A stretch of 64,000 bases of DNA from Xanthostigma xanthostigma (GCA_963575645.1 OY754466.1:17276001-17340000), one strand, 5' to 3'; counted from the first letter of the stretch, positions 33,518 through 44,849 are shown. Numbers and translations are program-made. Notes: generated by a model from the sequence alone, not told the origin.

Positions 33518-33770
33518 TTTTTCTCTTTTTAGTGTTAATTTAACACTAAAAATCGGTGAACATACATAAAAAACATTATGCGTGCCTTTGAAATTTGAGA
33601 GTTTCCCTCGATTTCTCCGGATTCCACCATCAGATCCTGACATCTTGACATGGTTCCGATGGGACTACCTCGGAAGTGCACTCTTTCGAATAAAAAAAAA
33701 ATTTGAAAATCGGTCCATAATTGACGGAGAAATCGGTGAACATACATAAAAAAAAACAAAATTTATACAG
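33517..33770. repeat. Dispersed repeat adjoining the foldback, copy 1
   Basis: Contains AAATCGGTGAACATACATAA twice (33550, 33732) and CTCGATTTCTCCGGATTCC. The same unit follows foldback copy 2 at 39869-40110. The minus-strand frames here are not genes. Confidence -1.
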
Positions 33771-34158
33771 ACGAACATAATATAGTCTCCTCCTTTTTTG
33801 AATTAGTCGGTTAAAAATCTAGTTAAATAGTGAAATTTAGTTACAGGGCAAAATTTAATTACTTGAGTTTTGGTTTTTATGGTTAGCATCGGCCAGGCCT
33901 CCCGCGATGGCTCAATTTTTTTATCGTTACGCTTGCGTTTGTACGTGGCATTGATTGCGTTAATGTCGGTTTTGCCGGGAAATGTTTTAACCTAAGCTGC
34001 AGTCGGTTAAAGAATAAAGAGTACCCTACGCCAGTAAAGCCAATGCGATGGTGATGGAATCAGCAACTTCCATTTCGTAAACTTTTATCCAAGATAATTA
34101 GCCTGCTAGCTGTATCCGCGTTGCGGTTGCTCAATTTATAAATTAACCTTAGCATATA

Positions 34159-35063
34159 ATGGGTGTTTTTTTTAGAGGTATACAACTTTAAAATGAAATA
34201 AAACACGTAAAAATAAGGTTGCTGGCCACGTTGTTGGCTTTGTTTAAAATATAATTTTATGCCATTTATGTTTAAATATGATTTCGGGCATATGGGCGCC
34301 ACGGCTGGCTTGAATGAAGCGCAATCGGGAAGTCCAATTTTCGATCACTTTATCGAGCATCTGGGGCCGTATATCGCCAATAGCGCGGCGAATGTTGACT
34401 TCCAAGTGATCCAACGTCTGTGGTTTATCGGCGTAGACTAGTGACTTCACGTATCCCCAAAGAAAGTAATCCATAGGTGTGAGATCAAAATTTTGCGTTG
34501 AAAAAGAGGATCAAGCTGAATATTGTTTTCGGCCCATTCACCGAACGACGGCGCGCATAATGGTCACGCGGCTTTAACTCTTGCACAAGCTGGATCTTGT
34601 AAGCTTGTAAGCCAAGATCTTTACGCAAAATCTTCCACAACGTGGATGGGCACAGTTCCAATTGCTGTACACGACGGCGTATTGACTCATTCGGGTCCTC
34701 CTCAACACTACGCACCACAGCAGCAATGGCATGTTCTGTGCGCACTGTATGGCGTCTTTGTGGATGCGTATTATCAACTAGAGTATGCGTAGTTCGAAAA
34801 CGATCCATGGTTTTCCGAATAACTTGCTCGGATGGACGATTATGTCGACCGTAAAATGGACGTAGCGCACGGTTAGTTTGGCAAACTGAACCATAATTTT
34901 CAAAATAAATTTGCACAATTTGCAAGCGTTGTACTGATGTAAGTCTATTCATGGTGAAATGGCAAAACATACTGACCACAAATCATCTGTCAACTGTCAA
35001 ATTAACTGTCACTTGAAACGGTGTTGCCAATTTCAAAACCAAACCTCCAAAAAAAACACCCTT
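34159..35063 (-). mobile_element. Tc1/mariner element with large internal deletion
   Basis: Ends ATGGGTGTTTTTTTTAGAGG and its inverted partner (AACCTCCAAAAAAAACACCC, then TT) are flanked by TA at 34157-34158 and 35064-35065. The element is 905 bp against the roughly 1.3 kb usual for mariner. It carries the broken transposase described at 34244-34979. Confidence -1.
34244..34979 (-). pseudogene. Broken mariner-type transposase
   Basis: The N-terminal part (MNRLTSVQRLQIVQIYFENY, later RTEHAIAAVVRSVEEDPNES) is a mariner-type helix-turn-helix DNA-binding domain of about 150 residues. Near 34545-34555 a frame change with a stop interrupts it; the shifted frame continues EWAENNIQLDPLF...KIL. It then jumps at about 34482-34488 to TPMDYFLWGYVKSLVYADK and ends RGAHMPEIIF. 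The whole catalytic middle is missing: the cut falls just before the first Asp (expected after KILIS) and just after the third (Asp-Leu-Thr-Pro). All three catalytic acids are therefore lost. Confidence -1.
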
Positions 35064-35096
35064 TAGATATATTATGTCGTCGCGGTCTGTGTTACG

Positions 35097-35386
35097 GGCC
35101 TTTTTAAGTTCCACAATTTTTCTCTAGAAAGCATTCTCTTATCGTTGAGGCAACGTTCGTAGAAACGTATTCGCTCGACCGTATTTTCGTCGACTTACGT
35201 TGCAAAATTGGTCTCCACAAAATGCGCTTTTATTGTAACGGGATAATATACCTATAGACTGTATCCACCCAGAAGGTCCATTCTAAATATTGATGAAAAA
35301 CATTTTGAAATCGGATAAGTAGTTTCGGAGATTACCTCCTACATCCAAACACAAAATTTACCTCTTTATAATATTACTATAGATTA
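35097..35386 (-). mobile_element. Helitron-like fragment (GGCTTCGC family)
   Basis: CGTCGACTTACGTTGCAAAA, GGTCTCCACAAAATGCGC and TTACCTCCTACATCCAAACA match 44850-45085 and 46301-46586. The CTAG end is missing; the outer part (AAGCATTCTCTTATCGTTGA) is shared with 46301 only. Confidence -1.
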
Positions 35387-35399
35387 AATCCAGAAGATT

Positions 35400-36570
35400 C
35401 TGACTAGTGTAACCTTTTTTCTTACTCTACATCCCCATTAATTAATTAATGCAGTTTCAACGGGAATCCTAGCCATATAATACCACGTAAGTACGTTCAA
35501 TTCTGGGTACCTAATACTTATTGAGAATAACAAATTTCATCAAGACAATAATTAATTATGAAGTTTTCACTTGACGATAATAATAACCGTTAGTGTGTCC
35601 CAATCATGATAATAGGGATAACTTTAGAAATGCTTAGGGCAAACATTGGAATGTGATTAGCATTCCAATGTTTTATAAGAATTGGCACTCCCAAGAACCC
35701 GAGCTCGTATTAGTCGGTTTGTGTATGCTAGCTGGCAGATTTTCTAGTACACACACGGGCGCTGATGATCTCAGCTCTTGCTATATAAATATGACACTTG
35801 TGCCGAGTGACGTCACCCGCACTGAAAACAACATAGCGCGGAAATTTGTCAATTTCAAATTTTGAAGTATAGCATAACTTTGTTTTTTACGAGTATTTAA
35901 TATAATTCTTTCGCCATTAATTTTGGTATTTTTATGACTAATTATGAGTAAAAAATTTTTTTAAAAGGAAAACTTCTTAATTCTGAGAACACGTTTTCAT
36001 GTCTGGGTATGCAGTTTATCGAAGGATCCCGCAAATAATATCTTGGTCTTATATTATTTTGTTGAGTGTTTCGAAATAAGATTCTGTCTTATAATTCTAA
36101 AACCATAGGCTGGACAAAAAAACAGTCAAATACTTTCAACGAACAAATAAAAAAAAAAACATCTGCACCGCTGGAATATTAATTATTATTTGATATTTTA
36201 TTTATACATGTTACACATTTTTTTTTAATTTAATCTGAATCAATATTCAATAATTGAAACTTGTTGACATATAAGAACAGCGTTCACTTTATGTATTCCT
36301 CAAAATAGAATGACAACTTTTACATATTTTTACGTCTTTCCGTATTGACCGAGTTTTTTTTAAGTTACTTATTTGAATTGTAAATATGCAAAAATAAAAA
36401 AAAGACGTTTTGTGTTGAAAAACAGTTTCCTACACACTATTTGTGACTCAAAGGCATTAATATTAAAACTTTTATTTATCTGAGGTGTGATCATTTCGTG
36501 TCAATATTATGAAACCCAACTCACATTTTCATTCCATGTAAAATATTTACAGAACCTTCGTCTGAAATTT
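35400..36570. other. Unassigned AT-rich sequence
   Basis: No gene. CATTGGAATGTGATTAGCATTCCAATG near 35644 is a 10-bp-arm hairpin. The 70-codon frame over 35653 has no motif. Confidence -1.
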
Positions 36571-36578
36571 AGTTTCTT

Positions 36579-37003
36579 TAAGAGTATTCGTCCCTGCAAA
36601 CACCCCCTGCACCCTTCATCTCAAATCTTTTCCCCTCGCCTAAAAACGGTTCGCGCTCTCCCGACGCTATTTTTAAAGCTAGAGGGTTCTGGTAAACGCC
36701 AAATGAAAGACAAAGAATCAGACTACAGATCCTTCAGGCGAATTTTTTGAAAAACAGTTTCGCCTACGTGTGAAATATTACGTAACTTATTATTTTTTTC
36801 AAAAGGTTGTAAGTTTTTTCAGGAATTTTTTTCAAAAAATTCGCCTGAAGGATCTGTAGTCTGATTCTTTGTTTTTCATTTGGCGTTTACCAGAACCCTC
36901 TAGCTTTAAAAATAGCGTCGGGAGAGCGCGAACCGTTTTTAGGCGAGGGGAAAAGATCTGAGATGAAGGGTGCAGGGGGTATTTGCAGGGACGAATACTC
37001 TTA
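36579..37003. repeat. Large inverted repeat, 176-bp arms about 98% identical
   Basis: Arms are 36579-36754 and 36828-37003, with a 73-nt AT-rich spacer. I count three substitutions and no length difference. The arms are more G/C-rich than their surroundings and start TAAGAGTATTCGTCCCTGC. The outer flanks do not look like transposon TIRs. A similar frame (ending YRSFRRIF) reads into both arms simply because they are the same sequence. Confidence -1.
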
Positions 37004-37009
37004 AGAGTT

Positions 37010-37270
37010 TTTGGGGGTTTCGACATTCGAGTATTTTGTATGATGTCTACATAAGGTATGCAGATTAAAAAATTGTTAAAGCGGGACACCATTGACCGAG
37101 GGAAGGAAGGGGGGTTCCTAATTAAAAATTTGGTCTATATGGAGCAACAAAAATTTTCATAGAACGCGAAAATAGTATATAATGTATTTTATTCAACACG
37201 CGTGAGTAATATATAATTTCGGGGCCCTGCTAATTTCGGGAGAAATAATAAATTACTTCATGTTGACGCG
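37010..37270. other. Unassigned sequence
   Basis: No gene or bounded repeat was recognised. Confidence -1.
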
Positions 37271-37285
37271 TAGAGTGCTAATAAT

Positions 37286-37412
37286 GAGCCGAAGCTGTAC
37301 GATAATGTATTACTGCATAGTTTCTGGACCAATAGGAACGCGGTAGCGAGCCGAAACTGTACGGTAATGAATTATTACTGCATAGTTTCTGGACCAATAG
37401 GAACGCGGTAGC
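37286..37412. repeat. 62-65-bp tandem duplication
   Basis: Two head-to-tail copies of GAGCCGAARCTGTACGRTAA...TAGTTTCTGGACCAATAGGA, the second with a 3-bp insertion. Confidence -1.
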
Positions 37413-37499
37413 GATTTGTATATGAAAACAGCAACGCAATTCAGTGAAAGTCAGGGCCATCTTGTGTGCATCGAGGGCGGTGGGTACGTCAATCAATGA

Positions 37500-38930
37500 A
37501 GTGATTTATTATTTTTCATTCTTTTATCAGGGCCCCGATTACATATTACACGTGCTATAGTTGAATAAAGTATTATGTGCGACCATTGATCGAATGAGAA
37601 TATTCCACTCGCTTATGGAATCTTCTCCTTCTCTTACTAATCGCACAATATACTATTTTTAAATTTCAAAATAAGTATACAATTTACAAATATAATAAAT
37701 AAAACGAATTATGTAGGTATAGTACCTATTTTATTATTCTTTGGCATACCTATTTTAACAATTATTTGTTATTATTAAAGTTTAACATTATAAAATTAAC
37801 AATAATGAAAACTCATATCCTGACTAAATAGCCACATGGCATTCTTTTATTCGTGCATTCTTTCCAAAAATCACGACTTTTTTAAAACGCCGCGAGACGC
37901 GGGACAAATTGGAAAAAAATCGGGAATGTCCCGCAAAAAGCGGAACGTCTGGGCACCTTATGCCTACATCAAGATGGGAAAACGTGTTTACAGATTTCGG
38001 TATTACTGGGCAAATAATGTTTATCAACCTTGCTAGATTGGACGGAATTTAATATATAAGTTCTTAACCTAGCATTCAACCGATGTCACTTTATTTTGCC
38101 ATTGGCCATTTTAAAAGAAGTCACAGGGGACGGATTAATTGAGGTCAAATATTTTATACAGCGGTGAATTACCACACAGACGCACGAAACGCGTTTTTGC
38201 CCTAAAAAAAGATAAACGTGTAGTTAATTGATTCAAAAAGTATTATTTTAAATTTTTAGGAGAAACTGGGGACCTCAAAAGCCAGGTGCTTTTAGGTGCG
38301 AGCCGCCAAATGCTTAATCTATTTGTTTGTTATTGTTGAGAGCAACGTAATTTTGTTTTGATTGTTACACGTAACAGGTCTTAAGACTTCCGTTCTTATA
38401 TTTTAATTTAATAATATTTAACAGTTAATTATTGTATTATTGTTGTACCACTGAACGAATTATTCGCGGTAGTCGTGAAGGCATCTACTCTGACATTATT
38501 ATTGTTGTTGTATGCGGTCGTTCGAAATTGTTATGTATTTAAGCGGTCGATTTTATAATACTTTTGTATACGAGAAAACAGTTAATTTTATTTACATAAA
38601 TTGTTTTAATACAGTGCCGGACAAAATAAATTATATAAAGTTTTTATAAAACACCAATATTTTAATTTTTGTTTCTCTCGCCATGCGAAATACAATAATT
38701 TCAGGTATCCGAAAAAAGCTTGCTTAAAAAAGTATCCAAAAACTCATCAATAAATCAATAGGTACTATTAATAAAACTGCCATAAATTAATTTAACCTAT
38801 ATCTATTCTATTATATTAATATTCAATTAATTATTATATTATGTACTTATTATTATTATACTTACCTTCATATTTGTTACTTTTAGTTCAGTGTAAATAG
38901 TCTTAGTTGCTGCACACTGTTTTTTTTTAA
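37500..38930. other. Unassigned AT-rich sequence
   Basis: No gene was recognised. 38333-38615 (TGTTGAGAGCAACG ... TTAATACA) with GTATTTAAGCGG inside has some look of a solo LTR, but no TSD was found and I do not call it. Confidence -1.
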
Positions 38931-38939
38931 TAAAAAAAA

Positions 38940-39338
38940 AATTAAACTGCCAGTCTGTGCCGGCATATATTAATCCGATTTCAATGAGATTTGGTACATA
39001 TATAGGTGTCCCACGACATGACTGCCATAGTCATTCTAACATTCGTATTTTATTAATATTTTTTAACATTAAAAACATGAGGCCCCCAACTTAGTAAAAA
39101 ACAGATAGTGTGGCCCGCAATATCATATGAGTTTGACATGCCTGCCATAGGGGCTGAATTTTGAAAAAAAGTAGCCTATGTTCTTGCCCAGGCTACAAAA
39201 TATCTAGAATAAATCTCATCACAATCGGCCCAGCGGTTTGACCGTGAAAGCATAACAACAGGCAAGTACTTTCGCATTTATAATTAATAGGTATTAGTAT
39301 GGATGTATATCGTGAGCGAAACCACGAGTTCAGGCTAG
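38940..39338 (+). mobile_element. Helitron-like or TIR-derived remnant ending CTAG
   Basis: It ends CGAAACCACGAGTTCAGGCTAG then T. The interior has AATCTCATCACAATCGGCCC...GCGGTTTGACCGTGAAAG, a pattern common in short insect repeats. An inserted stretch near 39075-39150 (GAGGCCCCCAAC, GTGTGGCCCGC) looks hAT-derived. Confidence -1.
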
Positions 39339-39674
39339 TAATGCAAATTGTTTAGCCGGTACCGTATTTTTTTTTGAACTGTATTATATTATGCTTTTGT
39401 ATCGGATGTCAGTATGCAAGTTGAGCCGGTCAGTTCCCGTATATTGTGCAGCCATTGTTGCGGTGCTCGGAGCTCGGCTACTGCGAATGCAATCGACACT
39501 CTTGTGACTATAACCAAAACGCAAAACCTCTCATGTCATATTTTTTCTAATACTGGTTGGTCGTTGACGATTTTAGAATCAACGCGGAAACGATAGGTAC
39601 TGTAACGCGTGTCAGTCAATTCGTTGATAAACCAGTTGATTTCGTTAACTATAAATTTAACATAAAATACATAA

Positions 39675-39866
39675 AATATTTTTAACAAAAAAATTGAACC
39701 GACTTCACACTAAAAAGTAAAAAATAATTGCGTATTGAAATGTTTTGGAGTCGGTGTCAGCCAAAATGAAATCTATTCCGAGAACTACACCGACTCCAAA
39801 ACATTTCGATACGCAATTATTTTTTACTTTTTAGTGTGAAGTCGGTTCAATTTTTTTGTTAAAAAT
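39675..39866. repeat. Foldback repeat, copy 2
   Basis: Same arms as 33262-33517 (TTGAACCGACTT, GTATTGAAATGTTTTGGAG) but a loop of only about 29 nt, reading AGCCAAAATGAAATCTATTC. This is the reverse complement of part of the copy-1 loop. Confidence -1.
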
Positions 39867-39868
39867 AT

Positions 39869-40110
39869 TTTATTTTTCTCTTTTTAGTGTTAATCTAACA
39901 CTAAAAATCGGTGAACATACATAAAAAACATTATGCGTTTCTTTGAAATTTGAGAGTTTCCCTCGATTTCTCCGGATTCCACCATCAGATCCTGACTTGG
40001 TTCCGATGGGACCACCTCTGAGGTGCACTCTTTCGAATAAAAAAAAAAAATTGAAAATCGGTCCATAATTGACGGAGAAATCGGTGAACATACATTAAAA
40101 AAATATATAT
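39869..40110. repeat. Dispersed repeat adjoining the foldback, copy 2
   Basis: Matches 33517-33770 with scattered differences, including the paired AAATCGGTGAACATACAT motif at both ends. Confidence -1.
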
Positions 40111-40169
40111 ATATACAGAGTACAGACGAACATAGAACCTCCTCTTTTTTGTTGAAGTCGGTTAAAAAG

Positions 40170-41290
40170 AAGTTAAAGAACGTTAAACAGGGTCGTTGCG
40201 AACTCAGATTGAGTTGCGACCGTAAAACTGTTTGTATTTCGTTAGTTTTTAATATCCAACACATCAGTGCTGTGGTTCGTGTATCGGTTATGTTCCGTTC
40301 GTTGCGTTTTGTTACCGATAGATGAAGTAATTGAATCGTCAACTAATTAATTCTAATAACTGAAAACGATTAACAGTTTTTTTAACTGATTCATTGAATC
40401 AACGCCTGCCACTATTTTCTATATCTTTATATAGATTTTTAAGTGGAACTTGAACGCTGAAGACAACTGTGGAGCGTCTTTAAGGAGGTTGAGCCGTTTT
40501 ACGAAGATAATGAAAAAATCTGAAATAAACTTTTTTTAATAGATTTTTTTATGACAAAATTTTCTGTAAAAAATCCAAAATCATTAGGAGATTTATAAAG
40601 TTAAAAATTAAAAAGAACTTTTACATGTACTCTTATGGAAAATATGTCAAGCTAGCATGCAAACTGTTCATTTTAATTTTTTGCAAATAACCAAATAATG
40701 CCAGCAGTTCCGAAAACTATCTATGTAAAGCATCGATGTCAAACGCATATTTTAATATTTTTTGCAATTTAATTAGGAGACTTTTAATCAATAAAAAAAT
40801 GATTAAACCTTAGCACTTTTCGATAATGGACTTTTATTCTTGACAGATTTAACAATTTTAACTGAATGTTCAAGTTTTTAATGGTTTAATTTTAATTTTT
40901 ATTACTTCTAATTTATTTTTTTAATTATTTACTGCAAAAAATATGTAAAATACAGATATTTACATAAATTTATTTTTTTAACCTAACTTTGTACAAAAAA
41001 TTCAAAAATTAGTCCATTAAGTATAAAGTACTGAAATAATTAATTAATATTAAAAAAAAGTATTTATTTATGTCTTTATGACAATAATTTATTGGTATCA
41101 TCGACTTATAAACTATAAAAGTTCCCATTTAGAATTCGATTTACTTTTGATTGGGACTGTAACGGATCAACCTCCTTAATCTTCAATATTTGTCTTCTTA
41201 AGTGAAACTTCTTTAGAAGCGCAGGCAGGAGTGATTCCGATCGAATATAGAAAAAGCGTGACGAAAGGTTCAGTGAGGTAATAAGGAATA
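40170..41290. other. Unassigned AT-rich sequence
   Basis: No gene was recognised; the 99-codon minus-strand frame at 41106-41405 shows no motif and overlaps a hAT-like remnant. Confidence -1.
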
Positions 41291-41630
41291 CATTACAGGG
41301 CCTGAGGGCCGTCTTTGGAACATGCGAGGGTCTGGGTCGAAAAAGCGTGGAGGCCTCCTTAAGTAATTCGTAATGAGTCAATAAAAAAGATCGACGTTCA
41401 TGCATCTTTGAATTTTAATTAATTTTGATTGAATTACGTAATTCAAATAGTCATAAAAATGCTTATGTTCCATAAAATTTTTCAAACATATTTTTTGATT
41501 ATTTACTGTTTGTTAAAATTACTTATTTCTCCATTTAGTTTAGCATATTTTCGAGACCTTGAATGTTAGGGGGCCTCTGGGCCCGGGCCTGGTCGGCCCA
41601 CATCTAAAGACGGCCCTGATACATTATACA
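41291..41630. mobile_element. hAT-like remnant
   Basis: CAGGGCCTGAGGGCCGTCTT on the left and ACATCTAAAGACGGCCCTG on the right look like inverted hAT ends. Boundaries and TSD are not clear. Confidence -1.
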
Positions 41631-41640
41631 ACTACGATAG

Positions 41641-42055
41641 TAGTGATGTGCCGGATATCCGTATCCGCGGATATCCGAGGGAGAAGAGAAAGATCCGTAT
41701 CCGTATCCGTTAGTTTTTGGCGGATCTTTTACCTTATTAATTTTCAATTAATAGATGAAATTTTATATATATAGGTGATTAGGTAATAATGAAAACCTGT
41801 TAAATTCCATTCAGATTATTTTTTATTTTTTTAAATCGTATTTGGCACCTTTATATTGCAAACATTTATCGTAGTGAGTACCATACTAATAGTATATAAC
41901 TCAAAGGTACTAAATCAACTATCTTTATAATGAGATATTGCACATCGATCTTTGGAAAGAGACAATCTGTTATGAGAGTTAACTCTTAAAGAGGTCAATA
42001 ACTTTTTTCCATAACAGATAGTCTCTTTCCAAAGGTCGATGTGCAATATCGTCTA
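41641..42055. mobile_element. hAT MITE copy 2, TSD TACGATAG, right end deleted
   Basis: It starts TAGTGATGTGCCGGATATCC like the copy at 8197. It keeps the internal hairpin to about 42049 but lacks the right 100 bp. The 8-bp TSD TACGATAG is still present at 41633-41640 and 42056-42063, and the last three bases before it are CTA, the terminal bases of the family. Confidence -1.
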
Positions 42056-42063
42056 TACGATAG

Positions 42064-42521
42064 TGGTATGCAGGGATTACTTAAGTGTGTTGACATACGC
42101 GATTTTGTCTTTTGACCATAGGTATGGATAGTGTTCTAATGTTACTGTACATACGTACCTATTATTATAGCGGTGCATGGGGCGTGACTCCATTGTTTTC
42201 ATGACGCTGTCTTCAAAACTGGCACAAATGGGTTTTGATTTAAATCAACTCTGATCCAATTTAATGGTCGTGTGGGACGTGGGTGGACTTATTTGCACTA
42301 CTTTGGGCATAAATATATACTGTTGCCTGCACATAGGTAGATAGATATATAATATTATACATACATTCATTGTTAGTTAATTTACAAGATAATGCGTCAT
42401 ATAAAGGTAGACAACTATAATAATTATTATTTAACAAACAAATTAATAGCTGAGATATTTGCACATTCTATAAAACATATATTTATAAGAAAGCTAGATC
42501 TCGTAAAATAATAGCAGTTTA
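42064..42521. other. Unassigned AT-rich sequence
   Basis: No gene or bounded repeat was recognised. Confidence -1.
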
Positions 42522-43384
42522 TGTATCTGCAGTGGTGTAACTATACCACCTGAGGCCCGTGGCAAATTCATCGGATGAGGCCCTCCCTTAATATAAAAAA
42601 GCTTCACGTTGTAGTTTCATCTTTATGAATCACGAAGTAAAGTAGATATTTGTATAATTGTTGAGTTAATACCTAACTTAAATTGATTAAATACAAAATT
42701 AATATTTTTTATTCAACTCATGCGCGTTATTCATGTTTTATCATGCCTAAAAACCGAACCCTAAATAGCCATTTACCGACTGGTGACAATTACTTGTCAT
42801 AACTCAATGAAGATTCCTATTAGCTCGGCCATTGTGGAGTAATGAAAATAAACGTAACTATTTTCTGAGTCGTAACGAAATAGTAGGTAACAACAACTCC
42901 GTTGTTACCCATTGAGGCTAAAATTGAGAGGCCGAATGTTTTTGACATGGAGTTTATTCATAACCGACTAACCTCAAACCAAAACATTGAATCGTGCTGT
43001 TTGGTGCTGTTAGTGTTGACAGTTTTTTTATAAAGAAATAAATAGATATTTACAACATCTCATTATAATTAAAACATGAATAACGCGCAATTGTTGAATA
43101 AAATTATGGGCGCAACTTGTAGGCTAAGTCGCATGACCTGTCAGCGGGATGAATGACTTAGACTACTAGTTACGCCAATAACTATTACCAAATTTTGTAA
43201 TAAATATTACGTTCCTCCTGTCTCAACGGCCTTGTCGTGCCGGGAGTCCCCTCAGGTCAGGGGCCCGTGCAGGGCCGTGCCTGGGTATATGGCCGCCTGC
43301 GTGCCAGTCTGTATGGCCGCCCCCAGGATAACATTAAAAAAAACTACTTTAATTTTTAATGTTTATTATTATACACAGGGCATC

Positions 43385-44010
43385 AAACCGGGAAAAAAAT
43401 CAGTTTTTGGTTAACCGAAATCGAGAACGAAAAAAAATATTGGTTTTGTTCCCAAAACCGGTTTCTGAAAAGAAAAACCGGCTAAAAACCGGTTTTATGA
43501 GATTTATATGTTTGGATGAAATTTAAGAAAAAAAAATGCACAAAATAAACATTTTTTTATTTAAAATTTAAACAAAAATAATAACATGAAAAAAATTATG
43601 GTATTGGTTTTATAATCACAGACAAAATTATCAAACATAAAGAACAAGGAATAACCCTTAAATCTATACTAACATATTAGGATAACAAAGCTCAGTGGCC
43701 AATGGCAGATCTGGGCTGACTTGCAACTTGGGAGGTATACAAAATAGAATTAATTTACTTACTTTAATAATAACATGAAAAAAAGTAATTATGGTATTGG
43801 TATTATAATCACAGACAAAATTATCAAACATAAAGAACATAGGAATACGATAATTTAAAATCCTAGGTGTCGCTCAGTGACAATTTAAAATTATTTGATT
43901 TTAAAAAATCAAATCTTACGTATTATTTATTGATATTGAAAATAGTAAAGGTTTTTGGTTAATTAACCGGTTTCATAAAATTATTTCGGTTAGGTTACCG
44001 GTTAATTAGG
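43385..44010. mobile_element. Third-level insert rich in AACCGGTTTT motifs
   Basis: AAACCGGGAAAAAAATCAG at the left and GGTTACCGGTTAATTAG at the right, with many AACCGGTTTT/GGTTAACCG motifs, suggest a further MITE inside the inner hAT. It holds a direct duplication of about 80 bp: 43575-43650 and 43771-43850 share CACAGACAAAATTATCAAAC. Confidence -1.
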
Positions 44011-44092
44011 GAAATCTTTCAATCTTTCAATTATCGCGATTGAAAGTGAAATTGCTGAATCTTCACGAAGCAATTATTAAATAAAGTACATA

Positions 44093-44355
44093 TTAAAAGT
44101 TAATCCTACGGGATTTTTTACTGACAAAATCGTCAATTGCTTCGTGAATATTTAAAGATTCAGCAATTTCACTTTCAATCGCGATAATTGAAAGATTGCT
44201 CATACGTTCTTGCGTCATGGAAGTACGTAGGTAATTTTTTATGATTTTCAATTTAGAAAAACTACGTTCTCCAGACGCAACTGATACAGGCATGGTCAAT
44301 AATAGTTTTAAGCTTGTAGATACATTTGGAAATGAATTTTGTAATTCGCTGCATG
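44093..44355 (-). pseudogene. hAT transposase C-terminal dimerisation domain remnant
   Basis: On the minus strand the frame runs ELQNSFPNVSTSLKLLL, then TMPVSVASGERSFSKLKIIK and RTSMTQERMSNLSIIAIES. The motif Ser-Gly-Glu-Arg-Ser-Phe-Ser-Lys-Leu-Lys with a following Met-x-x-Glu-Arg-Leu/Met is the hAT C-terminal dimerisation region. About 85 residues remain of roughly 600. The DDE part is gone. The 3' coding end is also present as an inverted duplicate at 44026-44076. Confidence -1.
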
Positions 44356-44849
44356 ACTAGGTATATAAATACTACAACGACCTAATCAGTTTTTATACAT
44401 TTCTTATTTCTGAGAAACTCTTTTTAGATAGATTAGATTAGAGAAACTGTTTTTACTTCGTATCTTAATGAAAACAAACCGATTGTATTTTTGCCCAGTA
44501 AACAACTTGTAACGATTTGGCCGCCTCTTAATTTCGGCCGCCTGCGTGCGGTGCACGCAATGAACGCCCGTCAGGCACGGCCCTGGGCCCGTGGCATTTT
44601 GCCCGTTCTGCTACCATATTGTTACGGCACTGTTTATCTGGGTTGCGAATTGTGATAAAAGTAATTACTTTAGGTACGTCAGTGATATTATGTTGAAACG
44701 AGTGTCAGCGAGTTTTAACAGTCATACGAACGATTAGAATAAATTAGCGATGCCGTTGCATTGCATTCTGTATATGTCGTTTCTGTTACATCAAAATCTT
44801 AAATCTTAAATAAAGTGTTAAAGACGGAACAGTTTCCATGATAACTCAA

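Larger units (their letters stand above)
43270..44585 (-). mobile_element. Inner hAT element, perfect TSD GGCCCGTG
   Basis: TIRs CAGGGCCGTGCCTG (43270-43283) and CAGGCACGGCCCTG (44572-44585) are exact inverses. The TSD GGCCCGTG is identical at 43262-43269 and 44586-44593. TATGGCCGCCTGCGTGC and GGCCGCCTGCGTGCGG are subterminal repeats. It keeps the C-terminal end of a transposase on the minus strand, and its middle is replaced by AT-rich and CCGGTTTT-rich DNA. Confidence -1.
42530..44632. mobile_element. Outer hAT MITE, interrupted by another hAT
   Basis: Ends CAGTGGTGTAACTATACCAC and GGTAGCAGAACGGGCA-type on the inverse strand, finishing GTTACGGCACTG at 44632. TSD TGTATCTG (42522-42529) and TTTATCTG (44633-44640) match at 7 of 8. 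Without the inner element it is about 780 bp. TGAGGCCCGTGGCA near its left end recurs at the right end around the inner insertion. Confidence -1.

Noticed and set aside
36487..37092. Two similar frames (sharing YRSFRRIF) as a conserved duplicated protein
   Set aside because: They arise from reading the two arms of one inverted repeat; the sequence is the same DNA on opposite strands, and neither has a domain.
38333..38620. Solo LTR
   Set aside because: TG...CA-like ends and a TATA-like box can be drawn, but no target duplication or second copy was found in the window.
39870..40342. 150-codon minus-strand frame as a gene
   Set aside because: Its larger part is the dispersed repeat also present at 33517-33770, where the frame differs; no domain is visible.
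41106..41405. 99-codon minus-strand frame as a host gene
   Set aside because: No recognisable motif, no splice context, and it overlaps a hAT-like remnant at its 5' end.
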